Assembly: GCA_018666235.1 (NCBI GenBank)
Contig: JABJAB010000033.1
Location: 1 to 36,281, forward strand
DNA from: Ilumatobacter sp.
Lineage (GTDB): Bacteria; Actinomycetota; Acidimicrobiia; Acidimicrobiales; Ilumatobacteraceae
Length of the DNA: 36,281 nt
Direction: 5' to 3'
Of this stretch, positions 7,956-16,161 are shown in pieces. The stretch's first letter is position 1, and every line of letters begins with the position of its first letter. Both the position numbers and the translations under genes were made by a program. The notes beneath the pieces are model-generated. The model saw only the letters and a list, made by a program, of their open reading frames with translations. It was not told the origin of the DNA and searched no databases.

Positions 7956-9013
7956 CAGGTGGTTCGTTGGCTGACGAATTCGGCCAGCTGGGTCAGTTCA
8001 GTTTTGGCGACCTGGGTGATCGGTGCAGTGTCGAGCGATGTGACAGCGGCCTCGGTCAGCGCGCTGATGTGGGCTTCGAGTTCATCGAGCCCGCCCGTGT
8101 CGATGATGACCTGTTGGATCTTGGCGACCGTGTCGGCATCGAGGTCAGGGTCACCGACGAGTTCGAGCACACGACGCTGAGCGTCGTCCGCGCGACGTGT
8201 TGCTCGAGCGAGCAGCGGCGTCGGCTTGCCCTCGAGCAGGTCGCCACCGACAGGCTTGCCGGTGACTGCCTCGTCGCCGAACGCGCCCATCACGTCGTCA
8301 CGCATCTGGAAAGCGTCGCCCAACGGCAGGCCGTAGTTGCTCAGATGAGGCAGGAGCTCGTCGGCGTGCTCGGGCGCAGCAAGCACCGCACCCAAATGCA
8401 GCGGACGTTCGATCGTGTACTTCCCCGACTTGTAACGGCAGATGCGTTCGGACTTCACGACGTCGCGGGTTCGACTGACACCGCCGAGGATGTCGAGGTA
8501 CTGCCCGATGTTGAGCTCGACGCGCAGCTCATTCCAAATTCTCGACGCTTCGAGCGTGGCTTCTTCGAGCAGCTGGTCGGCGTACACGAACGCCAAGTCA
8601 CCGACCAGAATCGCAACACCCTCTCCAAACCGTCGGGACTCGCCCGCCCAGTCATTTGCAGCATGCTCCGCAGCTGCCACGGTGTGGGTGGTCGGTTGAC
8701 CTCGACGGGAATCCGCATCGTCCATCACGTCGTCGTGGAACAGTGCGAAGGCATGCATCAGCTCGAAGGCGGCACCGGCATCGATGTCGATCTGGTCATT
8801 GTCGCCGCCACCTGCGCCGACATAGCCCCAGTGGCAAAATGCCGGACGGAGTCGCTTCCCACCGGACAGAACCAGGCGGCGGATCTCTTCGATCGGGTGG
8901 GCCAACTCGCTGTCGAAGCTCGCCCACCGGTCGCGCTCGGCAGCCAGAAACTCGTCGAGTCGAACGTCGACTCGAGCCGCCAGTTGCTTGAGTGACGCGG
9001 GGGCGCTCGACAT
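7955..9013 (-). CDS. idsA: Polyprenyl diphosphate synthase, IdsA type (probably GGPP synthase)
   Basis: A 352-residue trans-prenyltransferase. The first aspartate-rich motif is FHDDVMDDADSRRG (DDVMD at 94-98), and the second is QMRDDVMGAFGDEAVTGKP (about 237-255). GGKRLRP at 51-57 is the pyrophosphate-binding signature. The second motif in the form DDVMGxFGD, followed by TGKP, is typical of the actinobacterial IdsA group that makes GGPP or FPP/GGPP. As the gene lies directly upstream of crtI and crtB, GGPP supply for carotenoids is the likely job. I chose ATG 9013, which gives the normal N-terminus; the frame stays open upstream to 9256 but that part overlaps xseB. Confidence 0.88.
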   Translation of the reverse strand: MSSAPASLKQLAARVDVRLDEFLAAERDRWASFDSELAHPIEEIRRLVLSGGKRLRPAFCHWGYVGAGGGDNDQIDIDAGAAFELMHAFALFHDDVMDDADSRRGQPTTHTVAAAEHAANDWAGESRRFGEGVAILVGDLAFVYADQLLEEATLEASRIWNELRVELNIGQYLDILGGVSRTRDVVKSERICRYKSGKYTIERPLHLGAVLAAPEHADELLPHLSNYGLPLGDAFQMRDDVMGAFGDEAVTGKPVGGDLLEGKPTPLLARATRRADDAQRRVLELVGDPDLDADTVAKIQQVIIDTGGLDELEAHISALTEAAVTSLDTAPITQVAKTELTQLAEFVSQRTT

Positions 9014-9098
9014 GCCGACAGAGGTTACTGGCGCCCAGTGCGGCCCCACGGCGTTGTCGGAGAGGTTCCACCCGGCCGAGCGACTCGACGTTGGGGTA

Positions 9099-9305
9099 TT
9101 ACGGCGCGTCGAGGTCGGCGGTGACCTCTTCAATCTTGATCTGCGCATTGGAAATCTTGCCGCGACAGAGCGAGATGAGTTCTGACGCCCGCGACACACG
9201 CTCGGCCAGATGGTCGACATCGACATCGGAACCCTCCAACTCGCGCAAGATCGCATCGAGTTCGGTGAGCGCTGCGGCGTAGCCGGGTACTGGGGCGTCG
9301 GTCAT
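9099..9305 (-). CDS. xseB: Exodeoxyribonuclease VII small subunit
   Basis: A 68-residue protein with the XseB pattern: GYAAALTELDAILRELEGSD near the start, then DVDHLAERVSRASELI and LCRGKISNAQIKIEEV. Several XseB subunits bind one XseA to form exonuclease VII, which cuts single-stranded DNA from both ends to short oligonucleotides in mismatch repair and damage processing. It overlaps the end of xseA by 4 bases (9302-9305), the usual coupled arrangement. Its stop is followed by an 85-base gap to idsA, so read-through from the xse genes into the carotenoid operon is possible. Confidence 0.9.
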   Translation of the reverse strand: MTDAPVPGYAAALTELDAILRELEGSDVDVDHLAERVSRASELISLCRGKISNAQIKIEEVTADLDAP

Positions 9306-10681
9306 GAGGAGTCCTCGTTGGTGGTGATGGTGGCGTCAACAGTGGGGACGGCTGCCGTGACCGTACTGGTGACGGTGCCGTCGATGAGCGTGGTGGTGAC
9401 GATGTCGTCGGGGCCAATGTCGGCCACCGACCGGACGATGGCACCGGCTGCGTCGCGGGTGATGGTCCAGCCCCGCGCGATCTGTACGGCCGGATCGAGG
9501 CCCCCGACTCGTGCAGCCAACACGTCGAGGCGTTGGCCGGCCCGATCGAGAACATCGGTCGGCCGCTCGACGACCCTGAGCGCAACGCGGTCGAGTCGCT
9601 CGGTGGCACGTTCGAGCACCGCCGGGCCGCTGCGGCCCAGCCGATCGACTCGCATCGACAACCGCTCGTCGGCCCGCTCGACGGCGGCATGTGTGCGCCG
9701 GGCAATCCGGTGGCCGACCTCGGACAATTCGGTGCTGGCGTCAGTGAGCACGGCGGTGCTGCGTTGAAGAATTGCAGCGAACGTCTGCTCGGCGTTCGTC
9801 GTGTACGCGGCGACCCGTCCGAGGAGTTCCCCAGCGACCGCCGTGGGGGTCTTCAACGCCAGGTGCGCAACATCGTCAGCGACACTCCGGTCGACCTCGT
9901 GGCCCAAACCGGTCAGCACCGGCACCGGTGAGTTGGCGATCATCCGAGCGATCTTCTCGGAATCGAACACCGCGAGCTCGTTGCGGGCCCCGCCGCCGCG
10001 GATGACCACGATGACGTCGAGCGTGCCGAGCATCGCCAACCGCGCGATCCCCGCGGTGACCATGTTTTCGGCGAGATCCCCCTGGACCCGAACATCGGCC
10101 ACGACGAGACGGAACCCGAACCCGCTGCGCGCGAGCTCGTCGTGGAAGTCATGCCAGGCAGCGGTGCCGACGCTCGTGACCACACCGACTCGAAGCGGCA
10201 CCGGCGACATCGGACGTCGCTTGTTGGTGTCCATCAACCCCTCGGCGACAAGCCGCCGGACGACTTCGTCACGGGACTGTGCGATGTCGCCAATCGTGTA
10301 CTTCGGGTCGAGGCTGGCCATCTTGAAGCCGAGCCGACCGCCCTGAGCCCAGAAGTCGAGGTGGCCGTGAATGCGCACCTTCATGCCGTTGCGCAGCTCA
10401 AGGCGGAACTTGCGCAGCATCGGCGCAAGGCGGGCCTTGGCCGGCGCGAACAACTGCACGTTCATGACGGCCTTGCCGTTGTCGCCGTCTTCGACCAGCG
10501 AGAAGTACGTGTGCGGCCCGCGATTCTGGAGTCCGCTGATCTCGCCGCGCACCCAAATGCCGTCGCGGAAACCGCGGCGAAGCTGATCGTTGATCGCCTC
10601 GGCCAACTCGCCCACCGTGTAGGTGGGGTCAGCGACTTCTTCGGGCATCTCGTCGCCGAAGTCGAACGCAGGCTGGCTCAC
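9302..10681 (-). CDS. xseA: Exodeoxyribonuclease VII large subunit
   Basis: A 459-residue protein. The N-terminal OB-fold domain covers TVGELAEAINDQLRRGF, then VRGEISGLQNRGPHTYFSLVE. The catalytic domain has GVVTSVGTAAWHDFHDEL, DVIVVIRGGGARNELAVFD and LTGLGHEVDRSVADDVAH. The last 170 residues are a long helical, coiled-coil-rich part that binds XseB. All of this is standard for XseA. The catalytic subunit degrades single-stranded DNA. The start is GTG 10681; the next methionine in frame is internal to the OB domain. A weak 6-bp inverted repeat (CAGTGC/GCACTG) lies just upstream at 10681-10705. Confidence 0.93.
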   Translation of the reverse strand: MSQPAFDFGDEMPEEVADPTYTVGELAEAINDQLRRGFRDGIWVRGEISGLQNRGPHTYFSLVEDGDNGKAVMNVQLFAPAKARLAPMLRKFRLELRNGMKVRIHGHLDFWAQGGRLGFKMASLDPKYTIGDIAQSRDEVVRRLVAEGLMDTNKRRPMSPVPLRVGVVTSVGTAAWHDFHDELARSGFGFRLVVADVRVQGDLAENMVTAGIARLAMLGTLDVIVVIRGGGARNELAVFDSEKIARMIANSPVPVLTGLGHEVDRSVADDVAHLALKTPTAVAGELLGRVAAYTTNAEQTFAAILQRSTAVLTDASTELSEVGHRIARRTHAAVERADERLSMRVDRLGRSGPAVLERATERLDRVALRVVERPTDVLDRAGQRLDVLAARVGGLDPAVQIARGWTITRDAAGAIVRSVADIGPDDIVTTTLIDGTVTSTVTAAVPTVDATITTNEDSS

Positions 10682-10732
10682 AGTGCTCGATTCAATCAGG
10701 CACTGCGGCGCAGAGCGTTAACGACCGGGCAG

Positions 10733-12040
10733 TCAGGCGCCGAGTTGACGGATCGCGCCGTCGGCAGGGGTGTCGTTGTCGTCGATGTCACGGGGCAGTG
10801 CAAAGAGTTCGCCGTCGACTGGGAGGTTGCGTTCTTGGCGGATGCCGTCGAGTTCGCGTAGCGGCCGCTCGAGGGCACGTCGACGAGTGCCGGCCAAGGC
10901 CTCGAACTCCTTCTCGACGCCTTCGAAGCGCTTCTTCACCTTGTCGACCTGCTCGGAGTACTTGGTCCACTGGGTCCCGAACTTGCTGATCAACTGCAGG
11001 ATCTCGTCGCTCGTCTGCTCGATCATGAAGTTGTCGAACGCCTGGCGGATGATGCCGATGAATGCAAACAGGGTGAGCGGTGAGCACATGACCACTTGCT
11101 GGCCCATGGCATCGTCGAGCAGCCCGGGATCGTGCTCGTGGATGAATCCCGTGAGCTGTTCGTTGGGAATGAACAGCAACACGTAGTCGACTGCCTGCTG
11201 ATTGCCCACATTGCCGTAGTCACGCTTGGCCAGTTCCTTGACCCGCATTCGTACGTCACGCAAGAAGTTCTTGAGGTGGGCCTCGCGCTCGGCATCAGTG
11301 TGGGCTTCGAGGTACCGAACGTAGGAAGCCATCGGGAACTTCACGTCCATGTACAGGGCGTGACCCTTGGGCATGTTGAACGTGTAATCGGGTCGACCGG
11401 TCGCACCGTCGATCTGACCCTGCTTGGTGTAGTTGATGTTCTCGATGAACCCGGCCATGCGCAACACGTCTTCAGCCATGCGCTCGCCCCACTGACCACG
11501 CGCCTGCGGATTGGCGATGGCAGTGCGCAATGCCTGGGCTGACTCGGCGACCGCTGCAGCCACATCGGCATGCGCCTTGAGCGAAGTTTCGACCTGCCCG
11601 AACTTCTCGGCATTTGTGCGACCCAGCGCATTGACCATGTCGGTCAACTTGGTGAGCTCGCTGCGCATCTCGCCGTGCACCTGATCGAGCCGCTCGTCGA
11701 TGACGTCTTTCTTCGACGCCAGATCGGCGCTGGCGTGCTGCTGTACCTGCGATGCCTTGGCCCCCAACTGCTCACGCTGAAGCACAGCGCTCTGCTCGAG
11801 CGCGGCACTGACCGCAGCGTCTCGTTCCGCGCTCGCCTGATCGCGCACCGCTGCGACAGCGCTCTGCACCGCAGTGTCGATTGAAAGCTGCAGCGACTCG
11901 TTGGAGAGCGACTGTGCGCCCAGCTCGTCGGCGAGGTTCGACGCAGCTTGCTGCTCGGCACGCCGCAGCGCGAAGAAATACGCCGCAGCAGCAGCGCACC
12001 CGGCCAACACGAGGCCGAGAAGGACAACGACGATCAACAT
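10733..12040 (-). CDS. rmuC: RmuC family DNA recombination protein
   Basis: A 435-residue protein with an N-terminal membrane anchor (about residues 1-23, hydrophobic with several alanines), a long helical coiled-coil region to about 170, and the RmuC nuclease-like domain. Visible RmuC signatures are RGQWGERMAEDVLRMAGF, YTFNMPKGHALYMDVKFP and YVLLFIPNEQL. RmuC limits inversions at short inverted repeats in E. coli and is thought to act on DNA secondary structures. I chose ATG 12040 because TACCGT (12048-12053) lies 7 bases before it, as expected for a leaderless start. The GTG at 12049 adds only three residues. It is separated from xseA by 51 bases. Confidence 0.9.
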   Translation of the reverse strand: MLIVVVLLGLVLAGCAAAAAYFFALRRAEQQAASNLADELGAQSLSNESLQLSIDTAVQSAVAAVRDQASAERDAAVSAALEQSAVLQREQLGAKASQVQQHASADLASKKDVIDERLDQVHGEMRSELTKLTDMVNALGRTNAEKFGQVETSLKAHADVAAAVAESAQALRTAIANPQARGQWGERMAEDVLRMAGFIENINYTKQGQIDGATGRPDYTFNMPKGHALYMDVKFPMASYVRYLEAHTDAEREAHLKNFLRDVRMRVKELAKRDYGNVGNQQAVDYVLLFIPNEQLTGFIHEHDPGLLDDAMGQQVVMCSPLTLFAFIGIIRQAFDNFMIEQTSDEILQLISKFGTQWTKYSEQVDKVKKRFEGVEKEFEALAGTRRRALERPLRELDGIRQERNLPVDGELFALPRDIDDNDTPADGAIRQLGA

Positions 12041-12047
12041 GGAGCCC

Positions 12048-12053
12048 ACGGTA
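12048..12053 (-). promoter_or_regulatory. Candidate -10 element for a leaderless rmuC transcript
   Basis: On the minus strand TACCGT (a TANNNT hexamer) ends 7 bases before ATG 12040, so transcription would begin at or near the start codon. No convincing -35 is present and no Shine-Dalgarno sequence precedes the ATG. Confidence 0.3.
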
Positions 12054-12159
12054 GAGATTGGGTGTCACAGAGTTCGCGGATGGGCCGTGACCAGGGATGA
12101 TCCGCACAGCAACCCCGCCAGAAGGGTCTGGCATCGACGCCGTCTCGACGGCGGGGCAA

Positions 12160-12165
12160 TAGCCT
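12160..12165 (+). promoter_or_regulatory. Candidate -10 element for a leaderless cobW-type transcript
   Basis: TAGCCT (TANNNT) lies 8 bases before ATG 12174, in the 133-base region between the divergent rmuC and CobW-type genes. There is no Shine-Dalgarno sequence in front of the ATG. Confidence 0.28.
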
Positions 12166-12173
12166 CAACAACA

Positions 12174-13082
12174 ATGCCGTACCAGGAGCCCGAGTTTCTT
12201 CCGTGGGACGGTCGTCGCGTGCCGATCACCTTCGTCGCCGGATATCTCGGTGCGGGCAAGACCACTGCGATCAACGAGCTCTTGGCGGTGACCGATCGCC
12301 CGATTGCCGTCTTGGTCAACGACGTCGGCGAAATCAACATCGATGCAGCGCTGATCGCCCGCCGTCACGGCGACACCGTGGAACTCACCGATGGATGCGT
12401 GTGTTGCAGTCTCATCGACGGCTTCGGCGCAGCGTTCGACCAGCTCCGAGCACGTGACACCCCTCCCGACCATGTCATCGTCGAACTGAGCGGCGTCGCC
12501 GACCCAGACCGGATGACCCCGTGGGGGAACTCCGCCGGGTTCATGCTCGACGGCGTCGTGGTTGTCGTCGCCGCGGATCAGCTCCTCACCGACGATCAGC
12601 CAGCACGAGTGACCGACGCAATCGAGTCGCAGATCGCCAAAGCTGATCTGATCGTGCTCACCAAAACCGACTTGATCGATGATGAACAACGCTCGCTCGT
12701 CGATGCCAGATTGGGCGACCTCGGAGACGACACGCCGGTCTTTGTCGTCGGCGCGAGCGACCCTGCCATCGGCAGATTTCTGGCGCTCGGGGGGCGGCGA
12801 CCGGACGGGGTTGCAGCCACCGCCACGCCCAGCCTCTTCGACGCCCACACCGTCACGACGCTCGAGTTCGGGCCGTTCGAATCGGTCGGGGCCATCGATG
12901 CCGCGTTGCAGCAGACCTTGGACGACAACGTCGGGACGGTCATGCGGGCCAAAGGCATCGTTGCCACCCATGACGAGCAACTGCATCTCGTCCAAGTCGT
13001 CGGTCGGCGCCGCGAGATCACCCCGCTCCCCATGTCCGAGTTCGCAGCACCCACCCCGCTGACAGTCATCGCGCTCAACTGA
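12174..13082 (+). CDS. CobW/G3E family GTPase (metal chaperone type)
   Basis: A 302-residue G3E-family P-loop GTPase. Walker A is GYLGAGKTTAIN (23-34). The family metal-binding motif is GCVCCSL (CVCC at 75-78). The base-recognition motif is TKTD in VLTKTDLID. A short C-terminal CobW domain follows. Members insert or store Zn, Co or other metals (ZNG1, YeiR, CobW), and the CxCC motif binds the metal. The partner metal cannot be told here: no cobalamin or metal-transport genes are adjacent, and no Zur box was recognised upstream. ATG 12174 is chosen because the protein then begins a few residues before the usual N-terminal strand. Confidence 0.85.
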   Translation: MPYQEPEFLPWDGRRVPITFVAGYLGAGKTTAINELLAVTDRPIAVLVNDVGEINIDAALIARRHGDTVELTDGCVCCSLIDGFGAAFDQLRARDTPPDHVIVELSGVADPDRMTPWGNSAGFMLDGVVVVVAADQLLTDDQPARVTDAIESQIAKADLIVLTKTDLIDDEQRSLVDARLGDLGDDTPVFVVGASDPAIGRFLALGGRRPDGVAATATPSLFDAHTVTTLEFGPFESVGAIDAALQQTLDDNVGTVMRAKGIVATHDEQLHLVQVVGRRREITPLPMSEFAAPTPLTVIALN

Positions 13083-13090
13083 CTGACCCT

Positions 13091-13124
13091 CTGACCCTGC
13101 CTCAGACGGTCAGGTGCGGGTCAG
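13091..13124. terminator. Possible bidirectional terminator between the CobW-type gene and trkH
   Basis: CTGACCC (13091-13097) pairs with GGGTCAG (13118-13124) around a 20-base loop between two convergent genes. The right arm overlaps the trkH stop codon. There is no T-tract on either side, so this is a weak call based on stem and position. Confidence 0.3.
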
Positions 13125-14722
13125 GAGCGCTTTGTGCGGCGCGGCAGCATCGACTTCGGCAGGCGCAACGTGACCACACTGATCGCGAGAATCACCGGAT
13201 AGATCTCGAGTCGACCAAGCAACATCTGTCCAATCGCAATCAAACGACCCTCGCGTGGGATGACCAAGAAGCCCCCGGTGTGGTCGAGCGCACCGAGACC
13301 CGGCCCGACGTTGCCGAGCGACGTCGCCGATGCCGAAAACGACGTGATGAGGTCCGGGCCGGTGGCTGCGATCGCAAACGATCCACCACCGAAGATCACC
13401 AGCGCGAGGATCAGGAACCCGACAACCTTGCCGGCCACATCATCGGACAGCATCGCGTTGCCGACACGAACAGGACGCACCAGTTTCGGATGCAGATGCT
13501 TGAGCGCCTCGCGGTGCGCAAAGCTCGACACCGCCATGATGCGGAGAATCTTGATACCGCCGGCCGTGGAGCCTGCCATCGCTCCCAGTGGCAACGCGAT
13601 GAGCAGCAGAGACTGCGCAGTCTCGCTCCACAAGCCGTACTCGGTCGCGACGTACCCGGTCGTCGTGACCGTCGATGACACCGTGAACAACGCATCGCGG
13701 AAACCAGTCGACTGGCTTCCACCGTTCCCTGCCGTAATGAACGCCCACAGCGTCATCGCGCCGACCATGAACAAATACACGCGGAACTCAGTCGACCGCA
13801 GCAGCGGCTTGACGTTGCCTCGCAACGCACGCCAGTACAACGTGAAGCTGCCACCGGCAAGCATCATGCCGACGATGCAGATCCATTCGAGCGTCGCTGA
13901 CTCGAAGTGGCCGAACGACCCCTGATACGGAGAGAATCCGCCCGTCGACACCGTCGTAAAGGAGTGACTCACCGCGTCATAGAGACTCATGCCGGCAACG
14001 AAGTACGCCGTCGCCATCAGTGCCGTGAAGCCGAGGTACACCGCCCACAGCCGTCGAGCGGTTTCACGCACGCGCGGCGTGAGGCGTTCACCCGTCGGAC
14101 CCGGAGCCTCGGCTTCGAGCAGGCTCATGCCGCCAGAACCGACCGTGGGCAGCACGGCAACGACCAACACGATGACGCCCATACCGCCCATCCACTGCGT
14201 CATCGACCGCCAGAAAAGCAGACCCTTCGACGTCGCCTCAATGTCGGCGGTGACCGTTGCACCCGTCGTGGTGAACCCGGACATCGCTTCGAACAAGGCA
14301 TCGTCGATGCGGGTGAAGTGACCGGTGACGAGGTAGGGGATCGCGCCGACCGCGGCGATAGTCACCCAGGCGATCGTGACGGTGGTGAAGACGTCAAGTA
14401 CCCGAATCTGACTGGGAACCACCGTGGTCCGCCACAACACAGAACCGACGATCCAGGTGACCAGTCCCGTGAGCAACAACGCAGCCACATCGGGGCCACC
14501 ATCGATCAGATCGACCATGCCGGACACCGCAATACCGATGCCGACGACTGCGACGGTCAGGCCGAGGACATTCAGTGCGAGGGACGGCCGACGTCGCTCG
14601 GTCAGTAACCGTTCGCCGCGCGCGCCAAAGATCGACGCCCGTGGGTTTGACGCCGCGCGCAAGTCTGGATGGTGCAGGCGCCGACCATGGTCCGACCCCG
14701 GTGCCGATGGCACGTTGGTCAC
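13121..14722 (-). CDS. trkH: Trk/Ktr-type potassium channel-like subunit TrkH
   Basis: A 533-residue integral membrane protein of the TrkH/KtrB family that carries K+ across the membrane. The four pore-loop segments are visible in order: MSGFTTTGATV, FTTVSTGGFSP, STVTTTGYVATEYG and SATSLGNVGPGLG, each with the selectivity-filter glycine. The N-terminal ~40 residues are hydrophilic and basic, an addition before the first membrane segment. The C-terminus ends in a basic tail. It overlaps trkA by 4 bases (14719-14722), and the two form a channel and its gating partner. Confidence 0.93.
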   Translation of the reverse strand: MTNVPSAPGSDHGRRLHHPDLRAASNPRASIFGARGERLLTERRRPSLALNVLGLTVAVVGIGIAVSGMVDLIDGGPDVAALLLTGLVTWIVGSVLWRTTVVPSQIRVLDVFTTVTIAWVTIAAVGAIPYLVTGHFTRIDDALFEAMSGFTTTGATVTADIEATSKGLLFWRSMTQWMGGMGVIVLVVAVLPTVGSGGMSLLEAEAPGPTGERLTPRVRETARRLWAVYLGFTALMATAYFVAGMSLYDAVSHSFTTVSTGGFSPYQGSFGHFESATLEWICIVGMMLAGGSFTLYWRALRGNVKPLLRSTEFRVYLFMVGAMTLWAFITAGNGGSQSTGFRDALFTVSSTVTTTGYVATEYGLWSETAQSLLLIALPLGAMAGSTAGGIKILRIMAVSSFAHREALKHLHPKLVRPVRVGNAMLSDDVAGKVVGFLILALVIFGGGSFAIAATGPDLITSFSASATSLGNVGPGLGALDHTGGFLVIPREGRLIAIGQMLLGRLEIYPVILAISVVTLRLPKSMLPRRTKRS

Positions 14723-16068
14723 GTGGTGAACACCTTGCGCAGGGCGGGCAGCGACTCTGGCCGAGCGAACACCACGACATTGTCGCCGGCGTTGAGCACC
14801 GTGTACCCACGAATGATCCGACCCGGCTCTCCCGGCCGAATCACCGCACCCAGCACGATCGAGTGCGGCAGGTGCAGCTCGGAGACCACGGCGCCGTCCG
14901 CCTCGGAGCCGACCTCGATCTCAATTTCGTCAACCTCGATATCACTTTCGAGGAACGTCGCCACCGATGCCGTTCCGCCACGCACATGCCGCAACACCGC
15001 ATTGGCCGACGCAGTGCGCGGGCTGAGCGCAGCGTCGATGCCGAACTGACGGACGAGCGGAAGCAAGCTCAGGCGATGGATGACCGCGACCGTGAAGGTG
15101 TCGCGACCGCTGGCCGCGAACGCGCATGCCAGCACGTTGGCGGCGTCGTCACCCGTCGCAGCAATGACAAGATCCTTGTCGCTGATCGACTCCTCGCTCA
15201 GCATGTCGGTGTCTTCGATGTCGCCCCGCACCACGGTGATCCGCGGGAGCCTCTCGGAGAGCACGCGGGCGCGGTCAAGGTCGTGCTCGACCAACACGAC
15301 ATCAGCGCCCGCGATTTCCAGCCGCTCGGCCACACGTGAACCGACGGCCCCGCCACCAAGCACCATCACCCGCTTGGCACGACGGTGAGACGCGCCGAGC
15401 AGCTCGAGGATCTTGTTGCGGTCTTGGCGACTGGTGAGCACGCGCACGTGGTCGCCGGCCTCAAGTCGTTGATCGCCGCGCGGGATCACTGTTTCGCCGC
15501 CGCGAGTCAGCGCTCCGAACAGGAAGCTCCAGTCGGGCTCAAAGCTTGCACCGATCTCCGCGAGGGTGCTGCCGGCAAGCGCAGAGCCTTCGCCAATGGT
15601 GCAGCCGAGGACGATGAGGTCGCCACCCGACATCTGGTACACCTCGTCGGCACCGGATGCCTCGGTGAGTTCCATGATCTCATCGGCGGTGTCGGCGTCG
15701 GGGTCGATGACGACGTCGGCGCGCATTGCCTCGCGCAGCGGCGCCCCGGATTCGCCGCGCAGTTCCTCGGTCTGAATGCGGACCACGGTCTGCGGTACGC
15801 CCGCCTCTTTCGCAAGCAGCGAGGCGATCAAGTTGACCTCGTCGTTCTGCGTGACGCCGGCGAGGAGGTCGGCGCGATCGATCCGCGCGGCCTGCAGCGT
15901 TGACGGCAACGTGGCGCTGCCGATGACAACCTGCACGTCAAGTTCGGCACCGATCGCCGAGGCAATCGCCTCGTTCTGTTCGATGACGACTACATCGTGA
16001 CCCTCGGCGCCGAGTCGCTGCGCGAGATACCAACCGACTTCGCCGGCACCGACGATGACTACATGCAT
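14719..16068 (-). CDS. trkA: Trk system potassium uptake regulatory protein TrkA
   Basis: A 449-residue cytoplasmic protein with two tandem RCK modules. The first Rossmann motif is VVIVGAGEVGWYLAQRL (about 3-19) with the acidic strand end VVVIEQNE. The second is VMVLGGGAVGSRVAERL (about 234-250) with VVLVEHD. Each is followed by a TrkA-C domain. NAD(H)/ATP binding to the RCK domains gates TrkH. It is co-translated with trkH through a 4-base overlap. Two copies of ACCATGGAAG lie 51 to 73 bases upstream of ATG 16068, a possible regulatory site. No strong Shine-Dalgarno sequence is visible, though CTGAGG lies close to the ATG. Confidence 0.93.
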   Translation of the reverse strand: MHVVIVGAGEVGWYLAQRLGAEGHDVVVIEQNEAIASAIGAELDVQVVIGSATLPSTLQAARIDRADLLAGVTQNDEVNLIASLLAKEAGVPQTVVRIQTEELRGESGAPLREAMRADVVIDPDADTADEIMELTEASGADEVYQMSGGDLIVLGCTIGEGSALAGSTLAEIGASFEPDWSFLFGALTRGGETVIPRGDQRLEAGDHVRVLTSRQDRNKILELLGASHRRAKRVMVLGGGAVGSRVAERLEIAGADVVLVEHDLDRARVLSERLPRITVVRGDIEDTDMLSEESISDKDLVIAATGDDAANVLACAFAASGRDTFTVAVIHRLSLLPLVRQFGIDAALSPRTASANAVLRHVRGGTASVATFLESDIEVDEIEIEVGSEADGAVVSELHLPHSIVLGAVIRPGEPGRIIRGYTVLNAGDNVVVFARPESLPALRKVFTT

Positions 16069-16118
16069 GGCCTCAGCCTGCCTGATCGAAGAGCACTCAG
16101 GGGGACATTCCCGCGAAG

Positions 16119-16141
16119 ACCATGGAAGAACACCATGGAAG
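16119..16141. repeat. Tandem ACCATGGAAG repeat upstream of trkA
   Basis: Two exact copies of ACCATGGAAG (16119-16128 and 16132-16141) are separated by 3 bases, a 13-base period. They lie in the 93-base gap between the prenyl synthase stop and trkA start, about 50 bases before the trkA ATG. Function is unknown; a regulator-binding site is possible. Confidence 0.5.
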
Positions 16142-16161
16142 GAGGATCCCGAATGGTCGGT

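Noticed and set aside
6582..8180. 532-codon open frame on the plus strand over crtI
   Set aside because: It is antisense to crtI, a clear gene; no known family is visible.
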